A stretch of 64,000 bases of DNA from assembly GCA_041395905.1 (NCBI GenBank), contig JAWKZP010000002.1, forward strand, positions 372,001 to 436,000. The letters run 5' to 3'. Made by a program: the position numbers and the translations under genes. Under the pieces are notes generated by a model, which worked only from the letters and a program-made list of their open reading frames with translations, had not been told where the DNA came from and did no database searches. This stretch comes from UBA7803 sp041395905. Lineage in GTDB: Bacteria; Pseudomonadota; Gammaproteobacteria; Pseudomonadales; Azotimanducaceae. The number at the start of each line of letters is the position of its first letter. Position 1 is the first letter of the stretch. Positions 45,359 to 54,074 of the stretch are shown here, in pieces.

Positions 45359-46303
45359 ATGCTGCTCTACAGCCACCCCGACTGCCTGAATCACCACATG
45401 GGGCCGGGACACCCGGAGCGCCCCGAGCGGCTGAGCGCGCTGCTCGATCACCTGCAGACCACAGGGCTGCTCGATCGGCTCAGCCCGCGCACGCCACAGC
45501 CATGCCGCCGCCAGGATCTGCAGCGCGTGCACGTGCCGCGCTACCTGGACCGCCTGCAGGCGCTGGACCCGGAGTCGGGGCTGGTGGCGCTGGACCCGGA
45601 TACCGCCATGGGCCCCGGCAGTCTGGGCGCAGCGGCGCTGGCCGCCGGCGCCGTGGTGGACGCGGTGCGTGCGGTCCTGCCCCGCGTTCGGTCAGGCGAT
45701 GTCACCGATGAATCCGACGACCGGCGCGCGTTCTGCGCCGTGCGCCCCCCCGGGCATCACGCCGAACCGGGCGCCGCCATGGGGTTCTGCATCTACAACA
45801 ACGTCGCCATCGGTGCCGCTGCCGCCCTGGCCGAGCCCGGCGTCGAGCGCGTGGCGATACTCGATTTCGACGTGCACAACGGCAACGGCACCATCGCAGC
45901 GTTCGAGCATCGACCGGAGGTGCTGGTCTGCTCCACCTTTCAGCACCCCTTCTACCCGCACCGCTTTTTTGCCAGCGCCGCCGCCAACGTGATCTGCACG
46001 CCGCTGCCGGCAGGCACCGGCAGCGCCGCCTACCGGGCGGCCATCGAACGCGACTGGCTGCCGGCCCTGGACGCCCACCGGCCGCAGCTGATCCTGGTGT
46101 CCGCCGGGTTCGACGGTCACCGGCTCGACCCGCTGGCCGAGCTGAATCTGGAAACCGACGATTACTTCTGGCTCGGGAGGATCGTGGCCGAAGCCAGCAA
46201 CCGCTACACGCAGGGCCGCAACGTCTCGACCCTGGAGGGCGGCTACCACCTGACGGCGCTGGCGGAGAGCGCCGCCGCCTACATCGAGGCCCTGCTGACC
46301 TAG
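45359..46303 (+). CDS. Histone deacetylase-family (class II-like) deacetylase
   Basis: A 314-residue zinc deacetylase of the HDAC/acetylpolyamine amidohydrolase superfamily. The active-site histidines are in RPPGHHAEP, the zinc ligands in LDFDVHNGNGT and the later Asp in SAGFDGHRLDPL, and GGY is present near the end (LEGGYHL). Bacterial members deacetylate polyamines, acetoin-related or short acyl amides, and possibly acyl-lysines. It starts immediately after the degenerate GGDEF-EAL gene, so the two are cotranscribed. Confidence 0.92.
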   Translation: MLLYSHPDCLNHHMGPGHPERPERLSALLDHLQTTGLLDRLSPRTPQPCRRQDLQRVHVPRYLDRLQALDPESGLVALDPDTAMGPGSLGAAALAAGAVVDAVRAVLPRVRSGDVTDESDDRRAFCAVRPPGHHAEPGAAMGFCIYNNVAIGAAAALAEPGVERVAILDFDVHNGNGTIAAFEHRPEVLVCSTFQHPFYPHRFFASAAANVICTPLPAGTGSAAYRAAIERDWLPALDAHRPQLILVSAGFDGHRLDPLAELNLETDDYFWLGRIVAEASNRYTQGRNVSTLEGGYHLTALAESAAAYIEALLT

Positions 46304-46372
46304 GCTCGCGCCTGTGTCAGCTATGGGCAGGCATGTGCGGCACGCCGGGAAACCGGATCGCGCAGCCGGGAA

Positions 46373-47158
46373 TCAGTCGAGCACGCGTCCCGGGGACTGA
46401 CCGCCACCGTCGCAGTAGAGGCGCTCACCCGTGAGGTAGCTGTTCTGCTCCGATACCAGGAAGCGCACGACGTTGGCCACGTCCTCGGGCTGGCAGACCC
46501 GGCCGAACGGCATGCTGGCATCGAGCTGACGCAGGTCTTCCACGCCGGCAGTGGCGCGCATCAGTCGCCGGCCCATCTCGGTCTCCACCAGCCCCGGGGC
46601 GACGATGTTCACCCGCACGCCGTAGGGGCGCTCTTCCTTGGCCAGCGTGTAGGCCAGTGCTTCCATGGCGCACTTGCCCATGTTGTAGGGGGCCCCGAAC
46701 GCACCCAGACTGCGCGTGGCAACGGAAGAAATCATGACGATGTCGCCGCGTCCGAGCTTGCGCATCTCGGGCAGCACGAGCTTGGCCAGATAGTGCGGGC
46801 CGAATGCGTGGGTAGCCACCACGCGGCGCATCTCCGCCGGATCCGTGTCCACCACCGCCTGCCCGCGACTGGCGATCCCGGCATTGTTCACCAGAATTCC
46901 CACCGGCCCCAGATCCGCCTGCACCTGGGCGATCATCTCGGCGTCCTGGTCGAAATCATCCACCGACGCCTGATAAGCGCCGGCACGGCGCCCGAGCTTC
47001 TCGATCTCGGCCACCACCGCCAGCGCTGCATCCTGATCGCGCCGATAGTTCACCGCGACATCCGCACCGTCGCGCGCGAGGGCCAGTGCGATGCCGCGAC
47101 CGACCCCGCGGCCGGCGCCGGTAACCAGCGCTACCCTTCCTTGCAAAGTCATGCTCAT
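46373..47158 (-). CDS. Short-chain dehydrogenase/reductase (FabG-like)
   Basis: A 261-residue SDR with TGAGRGVG (about 13-20), NNAG, Ser in MISSVATRS and the catalytic YNMGK. The C-terminal substrate loop and YLTGERLYCDGGG are typical of FabG-like 3-oxoacyl reductases. The ATG overlaps the stop of the preceding crotonase gene (ATGA), so both are made together and probably act on the same acyl-CoA or related alcohol. Confidence 0.91.
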   Translation of the reverse strand: MSMTLQGRVALVTGAGRGVGRGIALALARDGADVAVNYRRDQDAALAVVAEIEKLGRRAGAYQASVDDFDQDAEMIAQVQADLGPVGILVNNAGIASRGQAVVDTDPAEMRRVVATHAFGPHYLAKLVLPEMRKLGRGDIVMISSVATRSLGAFGAPYNMGKCAMEALAYTLAKEERPYGVRVNIVAPGLVETEMGRRLMRATAGVEDLRQLDASMPFGRVCQPEDVANVVRFLVSEQNSYLTGERLYCDGGGQSPGRVLD

Positions 47159-47937
47159 TCCCCCTTGAACTGCGCGTCGCGCTTTTCGAGAAACGCCTTC
47201 ACGCCTTCGGCGAAGTCGCGGCTGGCACCCGCCTCGTTCTGCAGCTGGGCCTCGAGATCGAGCTGCTGCTCGAACGAGTTGTGCCAGGTGTTCCAGTACG
47301 CTTTGCGGATCAGGGCGATGGATTTCGGTCCGTCGGCGAGCCCGCGCGCCAGAGTCATGGCGCCATCGAGGAGTGCGTCGTTGTCATCGTACAGACGATT
47401 CACCAGGCCCCACTCGTAGGCTTTCTCCGCCGGCAGCCGTTCGGCCAGCATCGACAGCTCCAGCGCCCTGCCCCAGCCTACCAGCCGCGGCAGCATGAAC
47501 GTGGAGCCGCCGTCGGGAATCAGACCGATGCGCGCGAAGGCCTGGAGAAAAAATGCGTTCTTCGACGCGCAGACGATGTCGCCCATGATCGCAAAGCTCA
47601 TGCCGACCCCGGCCGCTGCCCCGTTGACCGCCGTGACGATGGGCATGGGCAGCTCGCGCAGCGCAAACAGCAGCGGGTGGTAGCCGCTGCGCAGCCCGTC
47701 GCCGGCGCCGCCTTTGCGTTCCGCCCGGCCTTCGTCCTGCAGGTTGGCACCGGCGCAGAAACCGCGACCCTCGCCGGTGAGCAGCAGGCAGCGGGCGCCG
47801 TTGGCCGGGTCCCTCACCTGGCGCACCGCGTCGGTGAAGTCCGCGAGCATCTGCGCGCCGACGGCGTTCATCACCTCCGGATGATTGAATTTGAGAACGG
47901 CGACCTTGCCGTCGAAATCGAGCGCCATGCGTTCCAT
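47155..47937 (-). CDS. Enoyl-CoA hydratase family protein
   Basis: A 260-residue crotonase. Oxyanion-hole segments are GRGFCAGANLQDEGR and VNGAAAGVGMSFAIMGDIVCA. The active-site loop reads FARIGLIPDGGSTFMLPRLVG, an isomerase-like arrangement with Asp rather than the paired glutamates of the main hydratase. It could be a 2,3-dehydroadipyl or delta-isomerase type. The ATG at 47937 follows GGGGG. It is the first gene of a two-gene operon with the SDR. Confidence 0.89.
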   Translation of the reverse strand: MERMALDFDGKVAVLKFNHPEVMNAVGAQMLADFTDAVRQVRDPANGARCLLLTGEGRGFCAGANLQDEGRAERKGGAGDGLRSGYHPLLFALRELPMPIVTAVNGAAAGVGMSFAIMGDIVCASKNAFFLQAFARIGLIPDGGSTFMLPRLVGWGRALELSMLAERLPAEKAYEWGLVNRLYDDNDALLDGAMTLARGLADGPKSIALIRKAYWNTWHNSFEQQLDLEAQLQNEAGASRDFAEGVKAFLEKRDAQFKGE

Positions 47938-48031
47938 AGAACCCCCAGGTGGATCTGTTGCAGCACGTTGTGGAAAAAAGTCGAATGCGGAACCATACCC
48001 CATCTGAGAAATTCGCCACAACGAGCAACGC

Positions 48032-48487
48032 ATGCCGGCCACCAGCGCCCTGACCGACGACCAGATCCGCCACATCCGGGAACAGTGCGAAGCGCTGGTC
48101 ATCAGCTACGCCCGCGCCATCGATTTCCGCGACTACGACCACTTCCTGGAACTGTTCACGACGGACGCGCAGCTCGATACCGGCCGGCCGCTCAAGGGGC
48201 TCGCCGCCATCCGCGAATCCCTGCGCCATCGGCCGGACGAGCTGCGCTCGCGGCACGTGATGAGCAACCTGTTCGTGGACGTGCTGGACGCCGAGAATGC
48301 GCGCGGCATCGCCTACCTGACGCTGTACCGTCACGTCGGCGACGACAGCGTCCGCTTCGGCCCGGTGCCGCTGGACGGCCCTGCTGCCGTTGGCCACTAC
48401 GAGGACCGCTACCAGCGCACCGCCGGCGGCTGGCGCTTTGCCGCGCGCAAGCTGCAGCTGGCGTTCCGCAATCCTGCCAAATTCTGA
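48032..48487 (+). CDS. SnoaL-like (NTF2-fold) protein
   Basis: A 151-residue protein with the cone-shaped NTF2/SnoaL fold: ALVISYARAIDFRDYDHFLELFTTDA, then LRSRHVMSNLFVDVLD, ARGIAYLTLYRHVG and a final YQRTAGGWRFAARKLQLAFR. Members include ring-hydroxylating dioxygenase beta-like subunits, isomerases and cyclases. No particular activity can be assigned. It begins a plus-strand run of genes up to 54.0 kb that includes flavin oxidases. Confidence 0.82.
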   Translation: MPATSALTDDQIRHIREQCEALVISYARAIDFRDYDHFLELFTTDAQLDTGRPLKGLAAIRESLRHRPDELRSRHVMSNLFVDVLDAENARGIAYLTLYRHVGDDSVRFGPVPLDGPAAVGHYEDRYQRTAGGWRFAARKLQLAFRNPAKF

Positions 48488-48502
48488 GCGGCGCGCGGCG
48501 CG

Positions 48503-49102
48503 GTGGCTGATCGTCCGATGGCCCTGGTACTCGACCCCTGCGCGCTGCTCCGCTACCGGCCCGAGCGGCGCCTGATGGCGCTGGCACGAGCCTCGGGGCT
48601 CGACGCCGTTACCGTACGCAAACGCCTGTTCGATTCCGGGTTCATGCGCAGCTGCGAAGCGGGGCAGATCAATGCGGAAGCGAGCGGCCGCGAGATAGCG
48701 AGGCTGCTCGGGCGTCGCTGGGGTCCCGCACAGCTGCGCGAGCTGTGGGCAAGCGCGTTCGAAGCCGATGCCGACATGCTGGGTCTGATGCACGACCTCA
48801 GGCGGCGGTTCTCGCTGGCACTGCTCGGTAACAGTTCCCTGCTCGAGCGCGACGCTCTGGAGCAGCGCTTCGATACGATCCTGGAGCTGCTGCGGCCGCG
48901 ACTTTACTCCGCGGAGGTTGGACGGCTGAAACCCGACCCCGGTTTGTACGCCACGCTTCTCGGGCTGCTCGGCCTCAGCCCCGGCCAGGTGCTGCTGGTG
49001 GACCCTGCGCCCCAGAACATTGCCGGCGCTGCCGCACTGGGATGGCAGACACACCTGTTCGAAGGCGCCGCCGGCCTGCGCACGCGCCTGCTCGCCCAGT
49101 GA
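48503..49102 (+). CDS. HAD-like hydrolase with altered catalytic residues
   Basis: About 199 residues (GTG 48503; ATG 48518 also possible). The fold is recognisable: cap helices, LALLGNSSLLERDA as motif II, a motif III lysine in VGRLKPDPGLYATLL and LLVDPAPQNIAGAAALGW as motif IV. The first motif reads LVLDPCALL instead of hhhDxDGT/V, so the general acid Asp is Cys. Motif IV has one Asp instead of two. It is probably an inactive or altered HAD. Its stop overlaps the start of the serine hydrolase gene (GTGA). Confidence 0.7.
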   Translation: MADRPMALVLDPCALLRYRPERRLMALARASGLDAVTVRKRLFDSGFMRSCEAGQINAEASGREIARLLGRRWGPAQLRELWASAFEADADMLGLMHDLRRRFSLALLGNSSLLERDALEQRFDTILELLRPRLYSAEVGRLKPDPGLYATLLGLLGLSPGQVLLVDPAPQNIAGAAALGWQTHLFEGAAGLRTRLLAQ

Positions 49103-50556
49103 GCGCTGCTTCCAGGCGACGTCTGCTGCACGCCTTCGTGGCACTGCTCGCAGCCATGCTGGCAGCCATGCCGGGCACCGCGTCGACGGCGCCGCTGCCG
49201 CAGCCGGACGCCCGCTGGCATGCGATGGCGGCGGATCTGGAACGCCTGGCGCGGGCCGAAAACGTCCCGGCGCTGACCCTGGTGGTCCTGGATAGCGGCC
49301 GGCCCGTGCTCTTCAGCGCCATGGGCATGACACCGGACACCCCGTTCCGGTGGGGCAGCATCACCAAGACCGTGACCGCGCTGACCCTGCTCGAGCTGGC
49401 CCGCGAACACGGGCTAGACCTCGACGGGAAGGTCGTCGATATGCTGCCGGCCGCACCCTACCGCAACCCCTGGGCCGCCACCGCGCCGATGCGGCTCGCG
49501 CATCTGCTGGAGCTGTCTGCGGGGCTGCCCGATCTCACTCGTGACGAGTTTCGAACCGCGCAGGGCGAAGATCTCGGCGCGGCCCTGTACCCGTCCGCGC
49601 AGCAGCGGCCGGTGCTCTGGCCCCCAGGGCTGCAGCACAGCTACAGCAACGTGCCGCCCGCGATTTCGGCGGCCGTAATCGAACAGCTCACGGGCGCAGA
49701 CTTCGAATCCCAGGTGCGGCGGCTGGTGTTCCAGCCGCTGGCGATGACGCATGCGAGCCTGCTGCCGGTGTCCGGTCTTCCGGGCGGGTTCGAGGCGGAC
49801 GGCCGCACACCGATCCCGTACTGGGACATGCGCTTCCGCGCGTTCGGCGCGCTCAACACATCGCCGCGCGAGCTGGCCCGGCTGCTCGCGGCACTGCTTG
49901 ATCACGGCCGGGTCGGCGGCCGCCAGGCGTTGGCTGAGAGCAGCGTCGCACGCGCCTACCGCGTTGAGACGGGTCTGACTGCGGAGGCCGGACTCAGGAT
50001 CGGCTATGGTGCCGGATTGTACGGCTGGATCAGCCAGGGTCGCCTGTTTCATGGCCACGGCGGTGACGCCGACGGCTATCTGTCGCGATTCGGTCTGCTG
50101 CCGGAGGCGGGTCGGGGGTATCTGCTCGGGATCAACAGCGACAATCCGCCACTGCTGCGGCGCCTGCAACGGCGAGTCGAGACGGCGCTGGCAGCGGATC
50201 TGGCGGCACCCACGCAGCCGCCGGAGCTGAGGCTCGACCCTGCGGCGCTGACACGGCTCGCAGGCGAGTGGTACCCGTCCGCGACGCGCTTCGACGTGGC
50301 ACGCTGGCGCAGCGGAGAAGCACAGCGTGGGATCCTGACCGTTCGCGATGGCCATCTGCTGTGGCAACGTGGTACACACTCGCAGCAGCTGATGGCGGTC
50401 GCGGACAATCTGTTCCGACGTGCAGGAGATCCGCTGGCGACGATCGCGTTTGTACGGCGCGACGGTGTGCTCTACCTGCAGGGAGAGCTGGGCAACTTCG
50501 TTCGCGTGCGGCCGGGACCCTGTCCCGGTTTCCTCGCCGTGTGCGATCCGCAATAA
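49099..50556 (+). CDS. Exported serine hydrolase, class C beta-lactamase family
   Basis: A 485-residue serine hydrolase of the beta-lactamase/D-aminopeptidase/esterase EstB type. It has a signal peptide (RRRLLHAFVALLAAMLAAMPGTA, cut near residue 29). Ser87-x-x-Lys90 lies in WGSITKTVTA, Tyr in HSYSNVPPA and the HGG motif in HGHGGDADGY. A C-terminal lipocalin-like domain (about 385-480) is present. It is likely periplasmic or membrane-associated; the substrate could be a peptide or ester, not necessarily a beta-lactam. The GTG at 49099 overlaps the previous stop. Confidence 0.88.
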   Translation: MSAASRRRLLHAFVALLAAMLAAMPGTASTAPLPQPDARWHAMAADLERLARAENVPALTLVVLDSGRPVLFSAMGMTPDTPFRWGSITKTVTALTLLELAREHGLDLDGKVVDMLPAAPYRNPWAATAPMRLAHLLELSAGLPDLTRDEFRTAQGEDLGAALYPSAQQRPVLWPPGLQHSYSNVPPAISAAVIEQLTGADFESQVRRLVFQPLAMTHASLLPVSGLPGGFEADGRTPIPYWDMRFRAFGALNTSPRELARLLAALLDHGRVGGRQALAESSVARAYRVETGLTAEAGLRIGYGAGLYGWISQGRLFHGHGGDADGYLSRFGLLPEAGRGYLLGINSDNPPLLRRLQRRVETALAADLAAPTQPPELRLDPAALTRLAGEWYPSATRFDVARWRSGEAQRGILTVRDGHLLWQRGTHSQQLMAVADNLFRRAGDPLATIAFVRRDGVLYLQGELGNFVRVRPGPCPGFLAVCDPQ

Positions 50557-50587
50557 TCCGGGCTCCGAGGGCAGCAAGAGCACACCA

Positions 50588-51748
50588 GTGCCAGCATCAG
50601 GCGCAAGCGCGGTCGCCACCGCCGAATCGTTCCAGCAGGAAATCCGCGATCGTGCCGCCACGATCGAAGCCGCGCGACGCATGCCGGCCGACCTGGCCGA
50701 GCGTATGGCACGCGCGGGAATGTTCCGACTGCTGGTACCCTGCGAGTACGGCGGTGCCCAGGTGCATCCCCAGGTTTTTTTCGACGCGCTGATGACCACT
50801 GCCAGAGCAGACGGTGCGGTGGGCTGGTGCCAGATGATCGGCGCAACCACCGGCATGCTGGCCGCGTCGCTGCCCGAGGAGTGGTCCCGGACCATCTACG
50901 CCGCGAATCCCGACACCATCACCACCGGCGTCACCGCGCCGCTCGGGCGGGCCGAGCGGGTTGACGGCGGGCTGAGGGTATCGGGACGGTGGCCGTTCGG
51001 CAGCGGCTCGCAGATCTCCGACTGGATCTGCGGCGGCTGCCTGCTGACCGAAGGCGGCGAACTGCGCCGTGATGCCCGCGGCGCCCCGGAATCGCTGCTG
51101 GCGTTCTTCCCCGCCCGGGAGGTACGCATCCACGACACCTGGCACACTTCCGGCCTGTGCGGCACCGGCAGCAACGACATCGAGGTGATCGATGCCTTCG
51201 TGCCCGAGGGGCGCTGGGCAGTGCTCGGCCACCGGGCCCGCGTCGACGAGACGCTGTACCGCTTCCCTACCCTGGGACTGCTCGCCCTGGGCGTTTCCGC
51301 GGTCGCGCTCGGTATCGCCCGCAACGCGCTCGACGCGTTTCTCGAGCTGGCCGGCGGCAAGGTTCCCACCGGCAGCGCGCGCACGCTGGCGGAGCGTTCC
51401 GCGGTGCAGAAAGACCTGGCCCGGGCCCAGGCTCTGGTGGATTCGGCGGCGGCCCTGACCCGCGAGCACATCGACGCGGCCTGGCAGCAGGCGGAGAGCA
51501 CCGGTCGGCTGGGCAACGACATCAAGGCGCGCTTGCGTCTGGCGGCCACCAACACTGCCTGGTCCGCCGCCGAGGCGGTGGACCTGCTGTATCACGCCGC
51601 CGGCGGCACGTCGATCTACCAGACGAGCGCCCTGCAGCGCTGCTTTCGCGACGTGCATGTCGCCACCCAGCACATCATGGTGGCGCAGCCCACCTACGAG
51701 ATGGTCGGCAAGGTACTGCTGGGCCTCGATCCGAAGACCATGCTGTGA
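50588..51748 (+). CDS. Acyl-CoA dehydrogenase-fold flavin monooxygenase (HsaA/DszC-like)
   Basis: A 386-residue protein of the group D flavin monooxygenase type. Key stretches are RLLVPCEYGGAQVHPQ, GAVGWCQMIGATTGMLAA, SGRWPFGSGSQISDWI and TSGLCGTGSNDIEVIDAFVP, followed by the helical C-terminal domain. HsaA and DszC relatives hydroxylate phenols or sulfides with reduced FMN from a partner reductase. The GTG at 50588 is chosen before PASGASAVATAESFQQ. Its TGA overlaps the start of the LLM-class gene, a natural partner. The substrate is unknown. Confidence 0.85.
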   Translation: MPASGASAVATAESFQQEIRDRAATIEAARRMPADLAERMARAGMFRLLVPCEYGGAQVHPQVFFDALMTTARADGAVGWCQMIGATTGMLAASLPEEWSRTIYAANPDTITTGVTAPLGRAERVDGGLRVSGRWPFGSGSQISDWICGGCLLTEGGELRRDARGAPESLLAFFPAREVRIHDTWHTSGLCGTGSNDIEVIDAFVPEGRWAVLGHRARVDETLYRFPTLGLLALGVSAVALGIARNALDAFLELAGGKVPTGSARTLAERSAVQKDLARAQALVDSAAALTREHIDAAWQQAESTGRLGNDIKARLRLAATNTAWSAAEAVDLLYHAAGGTSIYQTSALQRCFRDVHVATQHIMVAQPTYEMVGKVLLGLDPKTML

Positions 51749-52662
51749 CGCTCGTCGGCACCATCGCCTCTGCCAGGCTGCTGTCATCCCCCCACGCGCA
51801 ACGCCGCGAGTACGTCGCCCGGATCGTCGATCAGGGCATCGATCACGTGTTCGTCGCCGACCACGTCAGCTTTCATGTCGGCATGGGCATGGACGGGCTG
51901 ATCAATGCTGCGACCCTCACCGCGCTGCACCCCGATCTCAAGGTCTGCGTTGGCGTGTATCTCCTGGCACTGCGCCACCCGGTCCCGGTCGCCCGGCAGC
52001 TCGCGACCCTCGCGGAGTCGGCGCCTGGACAGCTGATACTGGGCGTAGGCGTAGGCGGCGAGGACCGTAACGAGATTGCCATGTGCGGCGTCGACCCGGC
52101 GACCCGCGGCCGCCGGACAGACGAAGCGCTGCAGGTGGTACGGGGTTTGCTCGAAGGTGAGCCCATGGATTTCGACGGCGAGTTCTTTCGTTTCGAGCGC
52201 GCCTGGATCGTGCCGAAGCCGAGCCTGCCGATTCCCATGCTCATCGGCGGTCGGGCCGACGCGGCGCTGGAACGCACCGCCCGCTATGGAGAGGGCTGGC
52301 TCGGCATCTGGAGTTCTGCTGCGCGCTATGCCCAGGTCCTGCGGAGTGTCGACGAAGCCGCGGCCAGCCTCGGCCGGGCACCGCTGCCGATGCACGGAAT
52401 CCAGGTCTGGGTGGGCATAGACGACGACCCCGATCGAGCGCGCAGCCGGCTCGCCAGGGCCATGCAGGATTTCTATCAGGTACCCTACGAGCGCTTCGAG
52501 AAGTACAGCCCGTACGGCACCGCCGAGGCGGTCGCCGACTACCTGGCGCCGTACCGCGACGCCGGCTGCCGGCTGTTCAACATCATGCCCGTTGCCGCGA
52601 CCGAAGAGGCGGGCATCGCGGCGGTGGCGGAAATCCGCGAGCGTCTGCTCGGGACGCGTTAG
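51745..52662 (+). CDS. LLM-class (luciferase-like) F420/FMN-dependent oxidoreductase
   Basis: A 305-residue TIM-barrel flavin enzyme. Family features are DQGIDHVFVADHVSFHVG, LATLAESAPGQLILGVGVGGE, and IPMLIGGRADAALERTARYGEGWLG. The glycine-rich loops match F420-dependent relatives as well as FMN ones. The GTG at 51745 overlaps the previous stop (GTGA), so the two flavin genes are coupled. A two-step oxidation of one substrate is a reasonable inference. Confidence 0.88.
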   Translation: MTLVGTIASARLLSSPHAQRREYVARIVDQGIDHVFVADHVSFHVGMGMDGLINAATLTALHPDLKVCVGVYLLALRHPVPVARQLATLAESAPGQLILGVGVGGEDRNEIAMCGVDPATRGRRTDEALQVVRGLLEGEPMDFDGEFFRFERAWIVPKPSLPIPMLIGGRADAALERTARYGEGWLGIWSSAARYAQVLRSVDEAAASLGRAPLPMHGIQVWVGIDDDPDRARSRLARAMQDFYQVPYERFEKYSPYGTAEAVADYLAPYRDAGCRLFNIMPVAATEEAGIAAVAEIRERLLGTR

Positions 52663-52684
52663 CGGCGCTGCAGGACGGAAACGC

Positions 52685-52690
52685 TATACT
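52685..52690 (+). promoter_or_regulatory. Possible -10 element before the CDF gene
   Basis: TATACT in the 66-base gap after the LLM gene matches the sigma-70 -10 box; no good -35 box is seen. It would give a leader of about 30 bases before the TTG start at 52729. Confidence 0.3.
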
Positions 52691-52728
52691 GCGCGCTACG
52701 TCGCGTTATGTCGTAACCGGGCTGATTC

Positions 52729-53619
52729 TTGGCACACGCTCATCCGCATCCGCATCCGCACCCGCACCCGTCCGGCAACGAACGGCTCATGGGCAGGGCA
52801 TTCCTGCTGATCGCCGGCTTCATGTTCGTCGAGATCGCCGGTGGCCTGCTGGCCAACTCGCTCACCCTGCTCGCCGACGCCGGGCACATGTTTCTCGACG
52901 CTACTGCGCTGGGTCTGTCGTGGTACGCGCTGCGCCTGTCGCGGCGCGGCCACGACCACAGCCTGTCCTATGGGTATCACCGCTACCAGGTACTGGCCTC
53001 GTTTCTGAACGGCCTGACCCTGCTGCTGATGGTAGGCTGGATCCTGATCGAGGCCTGGGCGCGACTGCGCACGCCGGAGCCGATGCTGGCGCTGCCCGCG
53101 CTGGCCGTTGCGAGCGCCGGTTTCGCCGTCAACATCGTGGCATTCCGATGGCTGCACGGTGCCGAGGACAACGCCACCGTGCGCAGCGCCGCCCTGCACG
53201 TGCTCGGCGACCTGCTGGGGTCCGCAGCGGCGATACTCGCCGCCACCACGGTCTACTTCACGGGCTGGACCTACGCCGATCCGCTGCTGGCACTGGTGAT
53301 CGCGGTCATTCTGGGCCGCGGCGCCTGGCAGGTTTTGAAACAAGCGGCGCACATCCTGCTGGAAGGCGTGCCGGAGGGCGTCGATCTGGACGAAATCCGC
53401 CAGACGCTGGCGGCCCGGGTACCCGGGGTGCAGGAGATCCATCACGTGCATGCCTGGGCACTGACCGCGGAAAAACCGCTGCTGACGCTGCACGCCACGG
53501 TGACCGACGACATCGATGTGAGCGGCGTGGTGGCGCGCATCAAGCAGGTGCTGGAGCACGATTTCGGGATCGATCATTCGACGATCCAGGTCGAGCGCGG
53601 ACCCTGCCCCGACGGCTGA
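52729..53619 (+). CDS. Cation diffusion facilitator, probable zinc exporter
   Basis: A 296-residue CDF exporter with six membrane helices. The metal site helix is LLADAGHMFLDATALG (HxxxD) and its partner is VLGDLLGSAAAI (a late GDxxGS-type). The cytoplasmic domain follows (HHVHAWALTAEKPLLTLHATV). Translation starts at TTG 52729 and the protein opens with A-HAHPHPHPHPHPS, a His-Pro repeat that likely binds metal. Family relatives (ZitB/CzcD) export Zn2+, Co2+ or Cd2+ by proton exchange. Confidence 0.92.
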   Translation: MAHAHPHPHPHPHPSGNERLMGRAFLLIAGFMFVEIAGGLLANSLTLLADAGHMFLDATALGLSWYALRLSRRGHDHSLSYGYHRYQVLASFLNGLTLLLMVGWILIEAWARLRTPEPMLALPALAVASAGFAVNIVAFRWLHGAEDNATVRSAALHVLGDLLGSAAAILAATTVYFTGWTYADPLLALVIAVILGRGAWQVLKQAAHILLEGVPEGVDLDEIRQTLAARVPGVQEIHHVHAWALTAEKPLLTLHATVTDDIDVSGVVARIKQVLEHDFGIDHSTIQVERGPCPDG

Positions 53620-53654
53620 GACTCTACCCGGCAATACAAGCAAGGCCGAGAATC

Positions 53655-54050
53655 ATGAGCGAACCCTCCCGCCCGATGAAGCCTGGACACCAGGGCCTGA
53701 AGCACGTGAGCCATGCGTTCGTCTACACCGTGCGCGGGCTCGATGCGGCCTGGCGCAACGAATCCGCATTCCGGCAGGAATGCGTTCTCGCCCTGCTGCT
53801 GCTGCCGTGCGCCTTTCTGCTCGGCGAGTCGCTGGCCCAGACGGCGCTGCTGGTGGCGGTGCTGGTTCTGGTGCTGATCACGGAACTGCTCAACTCTGCC
53901 ATCGAGGCAGTGGTCGACCGCATCTCCACCGAGCATTCCGAGCTCTCCGGCCAGGCCAAGGACATGGGCTCTGCCGCAGTGGCCCTGTCCCTGCTGCTGG
54001 TCCCCCTTACCTGGGGTCTGGTGGCCGCGCAGCGTTTTCTCGCCGGCTGA
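53655..54050 (+). CDS. dgkA: Diacylglycerol kinase
   Basis: A 131-residue inner-membrane DgkA, three helices. It phosphorylates diacylglycerol left by membrane-derived glucan and LPS-modifying reactions. The signature ELLNSAIEAVVDRIS with its catalytic glutamates is at residues 76-90, and SGQAKDMGSAAVALSLL follows. The ATG at 53655 lies 35 bases after the CDF gene. Length and motifs fit the E. coli enzyme (122 residues), with a slightly longer N terminus. Confidence 0.94.
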   Translation: MSEPSRPMKPGHQGLKHVSHAFVYTVRGLDAAWRNESAFRQECVLALLLLPCAFLLGESLAQTALLVAVLVLVLITELLNSAIEAVVDRISTEHSELSGQAKDMGSAAVALSLLLVPLTWGLVAAQRFLAG

Positions 54051-54074
54051 GCGCCGCCCCGGACCGCCGCGTCG

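Noticed and set aside
47384..49144. A 586-codon minus-strand frame across SnoaL and HAD genes
   Set aside because: It covers four genes with recognisable domains and contains no domain of its own.
49099..50556. True class C beta-lactamase
   Set aside because: It has SxxK, YSN and HGG motifs, but the C-terminal lipocalin-like domain and HGG instead of KTG fit esterase or peptidase relatives.
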